From positions 558,001-622,000 of the forward strand of contig JANUWF010001813.1 in NCBI GenBank assembly GCA_026120185.1: a DNA stretch of 64,000 nucleotides, in the 5' to 3' direction. A program made the translations under genes and the position numbers. This document shows, one piece after another, positions 11,398 to 23,114 of this stretch (within the stretch, counting starts at the first letter, position 1; each line of letters begins with the position of its first letter). The DNA is from Voacanga thouarsii. Lineage: Eukaryota > Streptophyta > Magnoliopsida > Gentianales > Apocynaceae. The notes beneath the pieces are model-generated. The model was given only the letters and a program-made list of their open reading frames with translations. It made no database searches and was not told where the DNA came from.

Positions 11398-12958
11398 TGT
11401 TGGGGATATGCCCTAGAGTCAATTTGTACTCATACTATTGTCGTTATATTTTATATAATAATATGAGGCTTTCCTTTCCATAAATAGTGCGTTTTGTTTT
11501 GTGGTCATTAAGTACGTGACTTGATAGTAAAATTCAACAATGAATACAATGACTATTCTAAATCTGTCCCTGATCATTTATTATTATTGGAACAATAATA
11601 AATTAAGATTAGCATGTTTGTGACTAGATGGCTATGTTTTACTGGTCATGGATATTTGTGATATCAAGTCAAAACATAAATAAATGTTAGAGAATATTGT
11701 ATTGGACATAACCCACTGTGAGAGTACATTGTATTGGACATAACCCACCGTGAGAGTACTTCATGGAACATGTCATAAGTACTTTCTAGCCATAATAATA
11801 TTAAAAGTCCTTCGACCTAAATTCATCATAGTTTCCTATTTGATAAATTCTGTATTTTGACGTTGTCTAAAGTTGTCTTTAACCAGATAATAAATTAGAC
11901 TACTGTTGGATATAGAATAAATCAGTGAGAGGAATATGATTGATAGTGAAATAATTTGTCCCTCTAAATTATGGGAGAGATATTCATGGGCCCTTTGATA
12001 AGTTAGACTATTAAAATGCATGGCCGTGCTCAAATATATCAATCTAAGATGTTGATATCATTTGTTTGAACAGTCTACTATGAAATCAAGAAATAATTGA
12101 TTAAGCTTAATAAGGATGACATGCTCCGTGCCTTATGCTTAATCTAGATATCATGTGACCAAAGGACTAAATATAAAATTATGGTTTAGTTCAAAGGGAT
12201 CACTGATCTTCATTTAACCTGGATAGTTATAATATTTTGCTAGAAACCACTTATAACTTGTGGGCCATTTAAATATGATTTAGGCATACTGCCAGTGTTA
12301 AATGAACCTATAGGGTTACATAATAAGCGAACTTGTTAGGTTATTTTTCCGGTGACCAGATTTGATGAATCTGGAAATATGTCTAAGTTAATTGAACTTA
12401 GAAAATTTATCAGTTACAATGAATTTGGAAATATGTCCACATTCGATGTATCTGGATGATGTCCAGATTATAAGAATTTGACTTGGTAAATTAATTAGTT
12501 AAATTACTGAGATAATGACAGAATGTTATCATATCAGTTTTAATTTAATTTGAATTTAAATTAAAATACGATAAGATATTATTAGGGTTGGACTCTAAGA
12601 GGTTCGGAGTGGGTTTTTAAGAAAACCCTAACCGTTTTCTTGGGTGTGCCAATTTCTATTGAGAATTTTTGTGCCTTCATAGATCAGAAAAAAAAAAAAA
12701 ACCTCTAAAACCCCAGGTGTTAGCACTCCCCGGGTAATGAGTAAGTTCGCGGTGTGTATCCGATAGAGGACGTTCGCACACTGTAGCGTTTGGTGATCGT
12801 TTGGGTTGCACGTACAGTAACAAAATCGGAATCGAAGGATATCGATTACACCAAACGGTGGTAATTCTACAAACCTACGATCTTCTTAATCATTTACTTG
12901 GATCCTCGGAAGGGATTCGTGGATGTTTTTCGCATTTACGAGTCCACAAATCCTAACA
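11398..12958 (+). mobile_element. Solo LTR2 (Copia type) nested in LTR3
   Basis: A 1561-bp LTR starting TGTTGGGGATATGCCC and ending ATCCTAACA, flanked by a perfect TSD ATTGG (11393-11397 and 12959-12963). It is a second copy of the LTR1 family and lacks PBS and polypurine tract. The 2.1 kb between LTR1 and LTR2 is not their internal region: it is LINE B plus LTR3, and each LTR has its own TSD. Confidence 0.9.
11696..11759. repeat. 32-bp tandem duplication in LTR2
   Basis: Two copies of a 32-bp unit (11696-11727 and 11728-11759) differ at one base. LTR1 has a single copy at the matching place (about 6040), so the duplication arose in LTR2. Confidence 0.9.
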
Positions 12959-13341
12959 ATTGGAACTATTTTCAATACACAATCGCCTTGGCTAAGGACT
13001 TCTTGAGTAGTAATTCCTACAAGTGGCCGTGAGATATTTGCCCCTACTATTAGGAGTGGTGAATCCTTTATTAACTTTCTCAACTACTTTCGTTTACCTC
13101 ACAATGTACCCAATATCCATTCCATAGACGGCCCTCGATCGAGCTCCAGAGATTGGAATCAAAGTACAATGCTCAGTAAACAAAGTACATTGGAGATCTC
13201 AAGTCTAAGGATACCTGCACATTTGCTATATTGAGATTAAATCGCTGGCACTAAATAGTTATCCATATGATTATCTCAAAGCTAGGTCATCCAATGAACT
13301 TGTTCTATTAACAAGCGTCCATGTGTTAACTTTGAGTATCT

Positions 13342-13391
13342 CAATATTTACGGATATAAGAACTAGCAATATTTACGGATATAAGAACTAG
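13342..13391. repeat. 25-bp tandem duplication in LTR3
   Basis: Two identical 25-bp units, 13342-13366 and 13367-13391, lie back to back. Confidence 0.92.
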
Positions 13392-13689
13392 CACCTGATC
13401 AAATCAGGAAGTCTAACACATGCTAGCCTTAACGCATTATGATATCTTGTCTTATTAATACTATGACTAGGGACTATTTAAGTACTAACATTATATAGTG
13501 TAGTAGGAATCTCATATCATGATCTCTATCATGATTTCCTTAACATAGTGTTGTACTAGGGACTTTATCGAACAGTTATATTACTTAAAAGTAAACAAAA
13601 GAAACTGTAAGATAAATAATGTCTTTTATTAAAATAAAATGTGTCATATACAATGTACAAGTGATTGCCTCTAGGGCATAATATTAATA

Positions 13690-14713
13690 CAATCTTGATG
13701 GCACAGCGAGGGGCCATCCTTTTACGGGCATAAGGTTTGAAAAGCTTTTGTGCCATAAATACGTTATCGGCTAACAGTCTATCCCCATTGAACGCAGCCT
13801 GGGCAGGATCCACAAGGTAGTCCAGGACACGGCTGAGTCGGTTAGCAATAGTTTTGGTAATGATTTTATGGATAACGTTGCAGTAGGAAATGGGTTTGAA
13901 GTCCTCTACCTCATTGGTACATTGCCCCTTCGGGATTAAAGAAATAATGGCAAGGTTCTATTGTTTGAGGATGTGGCCCCTAGGGAAAAATTCCAAACAA
14001 GCTTGGGTGACCGAGGTCCCAATAATAGGCCAGGCCTTTTAGAAGAAGTATGTGTTATAACTGTCGAGTCTCGGTGCTTTAAGATCGCTAATATCCCAGA
14101 GTGCTGCTTTGATTTCGGCTACTGTTACCTCCATAGCTAGGTCCTAGACATGGTGTAGGAGCAGCAAAGGGCTAGCCCGGGCAATATTCTCATCTAGGTT
14201 CACATAAGAGAAACTTGTGCCCAGAAGGCCAACATAAAAAGAGATGAATTCAGTTGCCAACTCATCTTGACCGATAGTCTGAGTCTCGTCTACCTTTTGG
14301 ACATTGGGAATGAAATTTCGTTTGGCGTTTTGCTTAGGCAGGCCATGGAAGTAGCTAGTTGCTTGGTCCACTTAAGTGAGAAAATTGTTGGTATAGCGAG
14401 AGTTCAAGTTCAGCCAGGTGCCAGGCGGTCCGTTTGGTACAATCGATAGCGTCTATAAGGACTGCGTCATTAGGAGAGTTCTGGAGCTAGTCCTGAGCAG
14501 CCTCAACTGCCAGGTTAGCTTGCTTGACTCTGTCAGTTAGGTGTGAGAATTCTTCTTAGTTCAAGTCCTTTAATGGCCCTTTCAATCCCTTGAGTTTCTT
14601 AGAGAGCATATACTGCAAGGTTCTATCGGTCGGCACTTCCCAACTAAGATGGATAATGAGGAGGAACCTGGGATGGTTTGCCTAGACATTGAGAAATTGG
14701 AACGAGGTGGACG
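13690..14713 (-). pseudogene. LINE B ORF2, upstream segment (pre-RT linker and RT start)
   Basis: The minus strand reads KLKGLKGPLKDLN and SHLTDRVKQANLAVEAAQD (about 14600-14490), then LVQATSYFHGLP and RNFIPNVQK (to 14144), then DPAQAAFNGDRLLADNVFMAQ and RMAPRCAIK (13813-13690). This is the stretch between endonuclease and RT plus the RT N-terminus of an L1-type ORF2. It joins directly to the A-motif at 10356 once LTR3 is removed. The segment ends at 14713, where Copia-1 is inserted (target bases GGACG, 14709-14713). The LINE's 5' part would lie beyond Copia-1, outside the window. Confidence 0.82.
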
Positions 14714-14855
14714 TGTTGGAAAGTATGCCCTTAAAGACTATATATTCTGTGTAAATATATTGTAATAAAATGTTCATTCATTCAATTTATTTTGTTTCTT
14801 ATATTATTGTACATTTGAGGTCTAAGTATGGCAACTAATGGTCTATGTGTTGGGT

Positions 14856-16236
14856 TGATGTGTCTGGACTTGGGTATAAAAATCATACAAAAACTAAGCA
14901 CATTTCTAATCAAGTTTAAATTAAAATGTTAAACCTAAATCACACATATGAGCAAGCGTACTCATCACTAATTAAGTATAGGGTTCAAACGAGTGTCGAT
15001 CCTCAAGGAACAAGTAGACATTAATTATTTTTCTTTCATTGTTTAACCGATTCGATAAAACAAAACCAAAATAAAATAAAACAAAAGAAAATAAAAATAA
15101 AAATATATACATGTCAAGGACGTAGATTTATGTAATTCAAACCATTGATTAGACAACCATGATCTTAAAGTACCCAACCTCTATCATAACTAATTATTCT
15201 CTTGGCATCATGAAGAATTAAAAAAGGCTCACTTCTTTCTCAATCCATGAATCCCTATCTTCTAGGTAACTTAGTATCACATACTCTGTCTCAACCAGTC
15301 TTACCCAAAAGATGCATTAAACACAATTCTTCGATTAAGTCCCATTCTCAGGCAAACTTAACCCATGAAATTAACCAATTGAATCCATACTCTGGCAGAC
15401 ATCAATTAACGTTTAATTACTCTATTCTTAGCAATTAACCCCATTTTTAGGCAAGTTAAAATGCAACAAATATGAAATCTGTCAATTTAAACCATCAACC
15501 CTATTCTCAAGCAAGTTAACGGCACAATCAATTAATCTCGCAATCAACCCAAGTAATTAAATACCAAGAATAACAATAAGTTAATCAAAATATCAAATAA
15601 CTCTAAATACCATGAACGTCTAAACCAATGTCAAATTACAATAAAACAATTAAAACATCGTTGTCAAAAAAAGAAAACAAAGTAAAAGAAAGCACTCATA
15701 GACAAGCTTCCTTCTTCTTCCTTTAAAGACCTTCTTGTACAACCCTCCTTGAATTGAAGAATTCCTCCTTGGATTGAGTGATTTTCTATGATGAATAATG
15801 AATTCTCCCATTTTCCCTTGTGTTTTTCATCTATTTATAGGCTTAAGAAGTACCTAAACTTCGTAGGTACAAAGTTCTTGGCCGAGTAGAAGTTGGAAGA
15901 TACTAAAATTCCTCAGGTTTCCAAAAATGCGTAGAAAAATCGCAGCACCGCCTTGGTCCTTCAGAGCCGGCGCCGCCTGTGTTCTGTTTCTCCAAATTTT
16001 GCGCATAAGTTCCAGAATTCAGCCGGCGCCGGTTCCAACCTTATAGCCGGTGCTGCCTTTGCTCTGTTTCGTGATGGTTTTGCTTCGTTTTACCCAAAAA
16101 ATATGAAATAATAAACAAAATACCTTTCCAAGGGTAAAATCTCAAATATGAAAAAATATGACCAGTTATTGCACAAAATGTCTTATAAAAGAGCCTCAAA
16201 TAACTATGCAAAGTATGACTAATTTAGCCCCTATCA
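14856..16236 (-). repeat. LARD-like element, 3' LTR (left)
   Basis: Ends TGATGT...CTATCA on the plus strand. It differs from the right LTR by scattered substitutions and lacks two short segments (about 28 and 20 bp) near the GC-rich motifs at 15950-15990. A TATA-like CTATAAATAG reads on the minus strand at 15831-15840. Confidence 0.88.
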
Positions 16237-16252
16237 TATTCCCCCACACTTA
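16237..16252 (-). promoter_or_regulatory. Polypurine tract of the LARD-like element
   Basis: The minus strand reads TAAGTGTGGGGGAATA immediately before the LTR start TGATAGGGGC. A G-rich tract in this position primes plus-strand DNA synthesis in LTR retrotransposons. Confidence 0.8.
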
Positions 16253-18260
16253 GCTTTTTGCTTGTCCTCAAGCAAAGTATCAAGAACAAGTAGGAAAAAC
16301 ACAAGGTTTCAATCAAGTCACTCAATCAATTCCAAAACCATATCTTCAATGCTTTCTTCATTCATGAACATAAAACATATGATACTAAATCTTTCACAAC
16401 CAATGCAAGACTTGTGTAGTGATAAATGACTTAGTAGAACCATCTCAATACTTCACAATATTCTCAAACCATTGGAAAGAAGTTAGTTAAAAAAGAATAT
16501 GCATTCCATATGCTTACTTTTCACACACTCTCTCCACTAATCCAAGACATATCATGATTCTACTTAGATCAGGTAGGACTTTTAAGCTTGTAATGTAAGG
16601 CTAAAGGCTTGTAATGTGGCTTAGCAAACGAAGGATATAGGAAAATCAAAAATTAAAGAAAAACTGAGAGTTAGCAAGAAAAGGGTAACCAAAATAAATC
16701 TATAATTTCCAACTCTTCTTGCTCTCCTATTCCAAGAATCAATCAAACCATAACCTTATATGACAAACCTTATGCACTTCAAGCAAATCCTGCATTGTTC
16801 TCTTTTTCTTTCCACTCTTCTTGTCATTAACTCTTTTTCTCACAAGATCACTCAATATTCCAGCAATGGTGTTAAGTGTTTTATATGAACTTAACTTTTA
16901 CAGTTCAATCACCATCCCTTTTGTGATCTTTTTTTCTTTTTTTTTTCTTTCAATTCTCTTTTCTTTTACTCATCTTTTGTTTTCACTGCTGCTGTTCTTT
17001 CTCATTTTTCAGCTCAAAAATTTTTTCTTTCTTCCTCAATTTTTTAACTTCTTTCTTCCATTCTACTTCATTTCTTTTCCCAGCTCCACTCGTAATTGAT
17101 CCATGACTGAAAGTAACAAGTCATGATCTTTATCCCTGCATTCTTTCTCATCATACATATACTTTCATCCTTCAAGAGTATAAAGATTTGGAAAATTATG
17201 CAAACTCTTAGCACAAACAATGGCCAAAATATTGTGACGGGTTTTAATGAAAGAAATCAACAATTTAGGCTAAAAAATAGGCACTATGGATATTATGAAA
17301 ATAGGTAGGCTTGAAAAGATCATACTATCCAAAGAAGGCCTATTACCGTCATCCTTAAGTTAAATCATGATTGCCTTTCTTATTTCGCCTCAAGAGGTAT
17401 TCAAGTAAGTTCTAGAATGCTCCATGAATTTTAGAGAAAAAAAATAGGTTTAAGAACAATGCAAAGTATTTGATCAAGAACTACTTTGTCCAAGTGAGTG
17501 CAAAAAGTCATGTATAAGGCATAAATGATCTAGAACACATGCTCTATAATCCACCATAAAGACACGCATTAAAAATATAGCTTGAAATCTCCAGAAAATC
17601 AAAAAAAATTTTGAAAATTTGGCTCACAAGAATGAATGAGGAATAGAAGTAGAAGAGTTCTCAATCTAACCATTCCCTTACACTTAAACTGGACATTGTC
17701 CTCAATGGTCAAATAAATAGAACAAAGAAATAGTGCCACGGGACCAAAAATAACGGGGAAAAGGGAAGTAAGAAAATACTTCCATACTTTGCGCTCAAAA
17801 TAAAATTATTTCTCAATTTCAAAATATGTCAAAGTAGCTCAATGCTAAGAAAACACTAACATAATTGATAAAAACTTGGACAAAATATATCACCAAATCA
17901 CTCCCCCATACTTAAATTGGAAAATGTCCCATTGACAAAAATTAAACATAAGAAAGCATCTCCAAAGGGACTAAAAATAATAAGGGGTTAGAAAGTTTAA
18001 GTAATACTGCCCAAGTGCAATAATGCTCCAATAAATAGCCAAGCTTGAGGTAAAGAGAAGGGCTTGTCCAAGAGGACTTTATGCCTAAAAAACAAAACAC
18101 AAATAAAAGCACAAAGAAAAATAATAATAAAATAAAAACATACCTAAATAAAAGAAAACAAACTAAAGAAAAAGACTAAAATAATAAAAATAAAACAAAA
18201 ACAAAAACTCTCTACACTCATCATGCTTCCTCATCAAACATTTTGAAAAGAAATTAAAGC

Positions 18261-18917
18261 TCAAAATAGAAGATAGGCTGATGAATGTAGAATGGAGAGA
18301 GGTTTTTGAAAAATAGAAGGTTTATGAAAATATTTTTTTTCACTAAAGCAAAACACATAAACCTCTTTCCCTAATATTTCTTTAGACACACAAATATTGT
18401 TGTCAACATATAAGTGCACATGGTTTCTAAAGAATGCATCAAGCTTGAAATAACTTTTTAACCCTTCAAAAGAATGTTCATAATTAGAATTCTCCTTTAA
18501 ACTTAGTATTTGAGTTCTTAAAGATGAGATCAAGAAATCCTTATTATTATTTTTTAATATATCTACAAATACCAAGTTATCTCCCTTTGAATGGGGTGAA
18601 GGGTAGGAAGTATCACTATCCTCCAAGGACTTCTTATGATGTAGCATTGAAAGATCCAATTTATTGAGGCATGATAAATTTAACACATCATCATTTGGAC
18701 CCTTGTTCTCCAAGAATTGAGAGGAACCTAAAAAATCATGTAATAAAGAGAGATTAGAAGTATTAGCACGTAGAGTAGAATTGAATACCTCCCTTTCCAC
18801 ATTGGACAATTGGTCCTCATATCCTTTCTCCTTTCCTTGGAGATTGTCTTGTTCAAGCATATGGGCCTTTAAGGCATCCTCAAACAACTTGGCTAGTTGT
18901 GTTCTTTGGTACCTCAA
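18261..18917 (-). CDS. Hypothetical 218-codon ORF in the LARD-like element
   Basis: An open frame of 218 codons lies in the internal region, about 630 bp downstream of the PBS-side LTR in the sense direction. The product is hydrophilic in its first two thirds, with many Leu, Ser, Asn, Glu and Lys (for example QDNLQGKEKGYEDQL), so coiled-coil or gag-like structure is possible. I recognise no domain, no zinc knuckle and no protease motif. AT-rich composition makes a chance ORF of this size possible but not likely in a decayed region. It could be a degenerate gag or an element-specific protein. No function is assigned. The rest of 16253-19523 has only low-complexity AT-rich sequence, including a T-run at about 19050-19067. 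Confidence 0.35.
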   Translation of the reverse strand: MRYQRTQLAKLFEDALKAHMLEQDNLQGKEKGYEDQLSNVEREVFNSTLRANTSNLSLLHDFLGSSQFLENKGPNDDVLNLSCLNKLDLSMLHHKKSLEDSDTSYPSPHSKGDNLVFVDILKNNNKDFLISSLRTQILSLKENSNYEHSFEGLKSYFKLDAFFRNHVHLYVDNNICVSKEILGKEVYVFCFSEKKYFHKPSIFQKPLSILHSSAYLLF

Positions 18918-19523
18918 TCGTTGAGATGCTTCTTCATGCTACTAAACAGATGAATTTGTATTGGCAACAAAAGAATTCACCAATGTTATTAATGATGTCT
19001 CACTAAGAACATCAATGCGAGCTTGTAATTTTGCCAATCAATACACTAATGTTTTTTTTTTTTTTTTGAATGCAAGAAAAATGATGAACATGCAATAATG
19101 ATGAATAATGCAATTGAATTCATGAAGACATGATAAAAAGAACAAAACAAAATGACCAAAATAAAAATTGTTTCAAACAACAAAAATGACTTCACTGCTT
19201 TCCACGACCTATACCTATAAAAGATAAGAAGAAAGTTAGATAATCAAAATTCATATTTAAAACAAAATTAAAAGAAGAAAAAGTTAGTAAAATTAAATAA
19301 CTAAATATACAATATATACAAACATACAAAGATAAGTTAGTGATTATGAACATGTATATATCTATTTACATATTTACAACATATAGCGAAATTACAATAT
19401 AATTATACAAACAACAACATAGGCACTTCTTCATACAAGGAACATATATACATATTTACATATTTACTTATTTACATATTTACATGGTCAAATCAACAAA
19501 ATTCAAGCTTTCATGCTATTGTT

Positions 19524-19540
19524 CCCCGGCAACGGCGCCA
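19524..19540 (-). promoter_or_regulatory. tRNA-Asp-type primer-binding site
   Basis: The plus strand CCCCGGCAACGGCGCCA equals, from memory, the 3' end of plant tRNA-Asp including CCA. The complementary minus strand therefore serves as PBS. It lies 7 bp from the LTR start at 19548 and fixes the element's orientation. Confidence 0.85.
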
Positions 19541-20522
19541 AAAAACTTGATGTTTTCGGAATTGGGTATAAAAATCATACAATAACTAAGCACATTCCCA
19601 ATCAAGTTTAAATTAAAACGTTAAACCTAAATCATACATATGAGCAAGCGTACTCATCATTAACTGAGCATAGGGTTCAAACGAGTGTCGATCCACAAGG
19701 AACAAGTAGACATTAATTATCTTTCTTTCATTGTTTAACCGAATAGATAAAACAAAATTGAAAAAAAATAAAATAAAAGAAAATAAAAACAAAAATATAT
19801 AGATGTCAAGGATGTAAATTTATGTAATTTAAAATATTGATTAGACAACCATGATCTTAAAGTATCTAACCTCTATCATAACTAATTATTCTCTTGGCAT
19901 CATGAAGAATTAAAAAAGGCTCACTTCTTTCTCAATCCATGAATCCCTATCTTCTAGGTAACTTAGTATCACATACTCTGTCTTAACCAGTCTTACCCAA
20001 AAGATGCATTAAATACAATTATTCGATTAAGTCACATTCTCAAGTAAACTTAACCCATGAAATTAACTAATTGAATCCATACTCTGGCAGACATCAATTA
20101 ACCTTTAATTACTTTGTTCTTAGCAATTAACCCCACTTTCAGGCAAGTTAAAATGTAACAAATATGAAATTAATCAATTTAAACCATCAACCCTATTCTC
20201 AAGCAAGTTAATGGCACAATCAATTAATTTCGCAATCAACCCAAGTAATTAAATACCAAGAATAACAATAAGTTAATCAAAATATCAAATAACTCTAAAT
20301 ACCATGAACGTCTAAACCAATGTCAAATTACAATAAAATAATTAAAACATCGTTGTCAAGAAAAGAAAACAAAGTAAAAGAAAGCACTCATAGACAAGCT
20401 TCCTTCTTCTTTCTTTAAAGACCTTCTTGTACAACCCTCCTTGAATTGAAGAATTCCTCCTTGGATTGAGTGATTTTCTATGATGAATAATGAATTCTCC
20501 CATTTTCCCTTGTGTTTTTCAT

Positions 20523-20532
20523 CTATTTATAG
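20523..20532 (-). promoter_or_regulatory. TATA box candidate of the LARD-like 5' LTR
   Basis: The minus strand reads CTATAAATAG. It is kept in the other LTR at 15831-15840. Its location about 450 bp into the LTR, downstream of the GC-rich cluster, fits a U3 promoter. Confidence 0.5.
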
Positions 20533-20685
20533 GCTTAAGAAGTACCTAAACTTCGTAGGTACAAAGTTCTTGACCGAGTAGAAGTTGGAAGATACTAAAA
20601 CTCCTCAGGTTTCCAAAAATTCGTAGAAAAGTCACAGCACCGCCTCAAGGACATAACACAGTCAGCACCACCTTAGTCCTTCGGA

Positions 20686-20799
20686 GCCGGCGCCGCCTGT
20701 GTTCTGCTTCTCCACTTGTTCGTCGATTTTTCTCCAAATTTTGCGCATAAGTTCCAGAATTTAGCCGGCGCCGGTTCTAGCCTTACAACCATCGCCGCC
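20686..20799 (-). promoter_or_regulatory. GC-rich motif cluster with GCC-box-like cores
   Basis: In AT-rich surroundings this stretch has GCCGGCGCCGCC (20686-20697), a CCGGCGCCGG palindrome (about 20765-20774) and CGCCGCC (20793-20799). The core GCCGCC matches the binding core of plant ERF proteins. The left LTR has matching motifs at 15966-15977 and 16023-16032. It lies upstream of the TATA candidate on the minus strand. The promoter role is inferred. Confidence 0.4.
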
Positions 20800-22602
20800 T
20801 CTGCTCTGTTTCGCAACGGTTTTGCTTCGTTTTACCTAAAAAATCTGAAATAATGAACAAAATACCTTTCCAAGGGTAAAGTCTCAAATATGAAAGAATA
20901 TGACTAGTTATTGCACAAAATGTCTTATAAAAGAGTTTCAAATAACTAGGCAAAGTATGACTAATTTAGCCCCTATCATGGGTCGTTCTTCATGGTAAGG
21001 TATAGACTATGTGTACTTATCATACCAGTAAAATTGAGTTCTTAGTCATTTGATGGAATTGGGCATTTCATCAAGGTAAGACTATTATGCCATGAGTTCT
21101 AATGAGGAATGTTTTACCTTGAATCACTGGGTAGTTCACTCACATAACTGGCATAAGCGTATTTCAAATACGTAAAACTGGACCTGTAGCAGTGGTCTCT
21201 TATAAAGTATTATGATTATAGAGACCGGACTATTACTGCTACAGCGTCAACGGATACCTTTATACTTGAGTATGAGTTGGCGGTCTGGCAAAGCTAGAGT
21301 TTTACACTTTGATATATGTTGGGTGAAATTTCTGTGAGATCAATATCCTTGTATATTGGGTGTATTATTCTAGTTAGTTAAGACAGACTCATGCAATAGA
21401 GTTTCTATTACCCTTGTGATTGTCTAGGATAATCTAATAATCCAATGCCCTGGAAACATGACTCTAGAATGTGTGCTTTTGGGTAACTTCTAATGATAAG
21501 CAAATATATTCAAGTGAGTCATGAATTATTGGACTAGAGATCTAAGGATGGTAAATATCTTTGAGATGTGTGTTAGTACATTTATCTTGTCTCATTGATG
21601 TATGTTACACAGAAGGGTATTTTCGTTATTTTACTTGTAGGTCGGAGGCATTGCTTTAACAATATTATTCTTGGGGTTAATATTTCCATATGGTGATAAA
21701 TTGAAATATTTAAAATGGTAAAATGCAGCTAGTTAATAGTAAGGATATTTTAGACATTTTAGTAACCATGAATAATATGTCTCTTGGTCTCCGGAGTAGC
21801 TCAGGTTACCTTGGTGTTATTTAGACACAATCTGGGTTGATGGAAAATTATTTGGAAGAAAAATAAAATTTATTCTAAGAGTCTAATTGGAATTGATTAA
21901 TTAGTCTTGAGTTTTAATAAGGCCCAGAAAATATAATTAATTAATTAAGAAGATTGGGCTGGAATAAATTAATTAATTGGGCTGATATATGTTGATATAT
22001 ATTAAGAGTCCAATTAGAATTAATTAATTAGTCTTGGGTATTTAATGAAGTCCAGAAAAGATAATTAATTTAATTAAGAGGATTGGGCCAATCTTGGACT
22101 GATTGATGAGCACAGTACCAAGCCCATTAGGGCTTGATGATTTCAGCCATTAGGGCTTGAGAAATCCCTAAGGCTAGCTGAAAATAGGTGGAAAAAAAAA
22201 GACACGATGTTTTTTTCTCTTCACTCTCTGGTGTGCCGTCTTTTCCTCTTTCTCTCTATTCCACGTTCTTCTATTCTTTCTCTCTTGGAGAGTATCTTGA
22301 TTATCCAAAAAAGGAGCATTCACCAAACTTACCCAAGAGTAATGTAGAGTCATACTCCAAAAGATGAAAAGAGAAAGTTTGAAGATGCTTGATGCGTAGG
22401 AGTCGAAGATTGGTGGGAATACCAGTCGAACCACATGTGCCTTCTTTGCCCTTTCCAATGTAAGTTCCAGTGCAACCCAGTCCCTCATTGGTTAATCCGC
22501 TACCAATCAAGAAAAATAAGTACTCTCTCCTAGATGTGGCTCGAAAAGCTGAAACATTTTTCGCTACGTTTTCTTTGATGTTTTTCGTTTTGATCCTTCA
22601 AT

Positions 22603-22615
22603 TGGTATCAGAGCC
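22603..22615 (+). promoter_or_regulatory. Copia-1 primer-binding site (initiator tRNA-Met type)
   Basis: TGGTATCAGAGCC lies two bases after the 5' LTR end. This is the standard plant Copia PBS, complementary to the 3' end of initiator tRNA-Met. Confidence 0.92.
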
Positions 22616-23114
22616 AGGTTTTCATCTAGGAGTATATACTAGGGTGAAAAATTAGAAAAGGTGGTTTCTTTACTATTAAAAATAAATCTTTTGCGATTTC
22701 ATGTGATCCCCCATACATTAGTTTCTAGAGTTCATGTACGCCTCACGATTAGAGGCATAGAATCATGTATTCTAATGGTTTTCCTAACATTTTTTTCTAT
22801 TTTTAAGTAGATTCATTGTATGCCTCGTGGTTAGAGGCATATGCACCTGTAAAGGCATGTTGTTATGCCTGGTTTGTGTTTTTGTTAACTTGTAAATTTT
22901 GGGGATTGAAGACTGTGATTGCTGGAATTGTTAAGGGACAAAAATGGTTGAAAAGCAGGATTTTTTTAGAAATCGACGAACTCCAGAATGGACCCAGCAC
23001 CAGGTGGGCCGATTGGACCAGACTTTAGGTCCACTCTGCCCAGCAGGAGGTTTTGGAGAAACAAAGCAGACCCGATGCTAGGAGGGCCCAATGGATGAGA
23101 CGCTAGGTCCACTC
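22616..23114 (+). other. Copia-1 leader, first part
   Basis: Untranslated leader between PBS and gag, with no convincing ORF. About 22980-23114 contains two diverged copies of a roughly 70-bp unit ending in TAGGTCCACTC. The leader is cut at 23114 by solo LTR S1 and resumes near 38315. Confidence 0.65.

Larger units (their letters stand above)
10357..13689 (-). mobile_element. Solo LTR3 (Copia type), interrupted by LTR2
   Basis: On the minus strand this begins TATTAATATTATGCCCTAG and ends GACACCCAATA, flanked by a perfect TSD CAATC (10352-10356 and 13690-13694). Both LTR end dinucleotides, normally TG and CA, read TA, as expected from C-to-T decay at each end. It interrupts the RT domain of LINE B between residues that are adjacent in intact LINEs. 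Without LTR2 and its TSD it is about 1.77 kb. No PBS, polypurine tract or ORF is seen, so it is a solo LTR. Confidence 0.85.
14856..20978 (-). mobile_element. LARD-like non-autonomous LTR retrotransposon
   Basis: A complete 6123-bp element with perfect TSD TGGGT (14851-14855 and 20979-20983). LTRs are 14856-16236 (1381 bp) and 19548-20978 (1431 bp); on the plus strand both start TGATGT and end CTATCA. The orientation is minus, shown by a tRNA-Asp-type PBS beside the right LTR and a G-rich polypurine tract beside the left LTR. The 3.3-kb internal region encodes no recognisable gag, protease, RT or integrase. It would need proteins supplied by an autonomous relative. The tRNA-Asp primer suggests the Athila/Tat side of Ty3/gypsy; this lineage is an inference. 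It sits in the Copia-1 5' LTR. Confidence 0.88.
19548..20978 (-). repeat. LARD-like element, 5' LTR (right)
   Basis: A 1431-bp LTR next to the PBS, so it is the promoter-bearing 5' LTR in the minus-strand sense. It carries a TATA-like box at 20523-20532 and GC-rich motifs at about 20660-20800 upstream of it. Confidence 0.88.
14714..22600 (+). repeat. Copia-1 5' LTR, split at 14856-20978
   Basis: It starts TGTTGGAAAGTATGCCC at 14714 and ends ATCCTTCA at 22600, just before the PBS. The two parts, 14714-14855 and 20984-22600, align to the start of the 3' LTR at 43329-43716 as one continuous sequence. The stretch 20984-22600 has no gene. Confidence 0.88.

Noticed and set aside
5741..12958. LTR1 and LTR2 as the two ends of one Copia element
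   Set aside because: Each has its own different TSD (CTGGT and ATTGG), neither is followed by a PBS, and the sequence between them is LINE B plus LTR3.
16821..17308. Phe/Leu-rich plus-strand ORFs that look like membrane proteins
   Set aside because: They come from a T-rich low-complexity stretch inside the LARD-like element, antisense to it.
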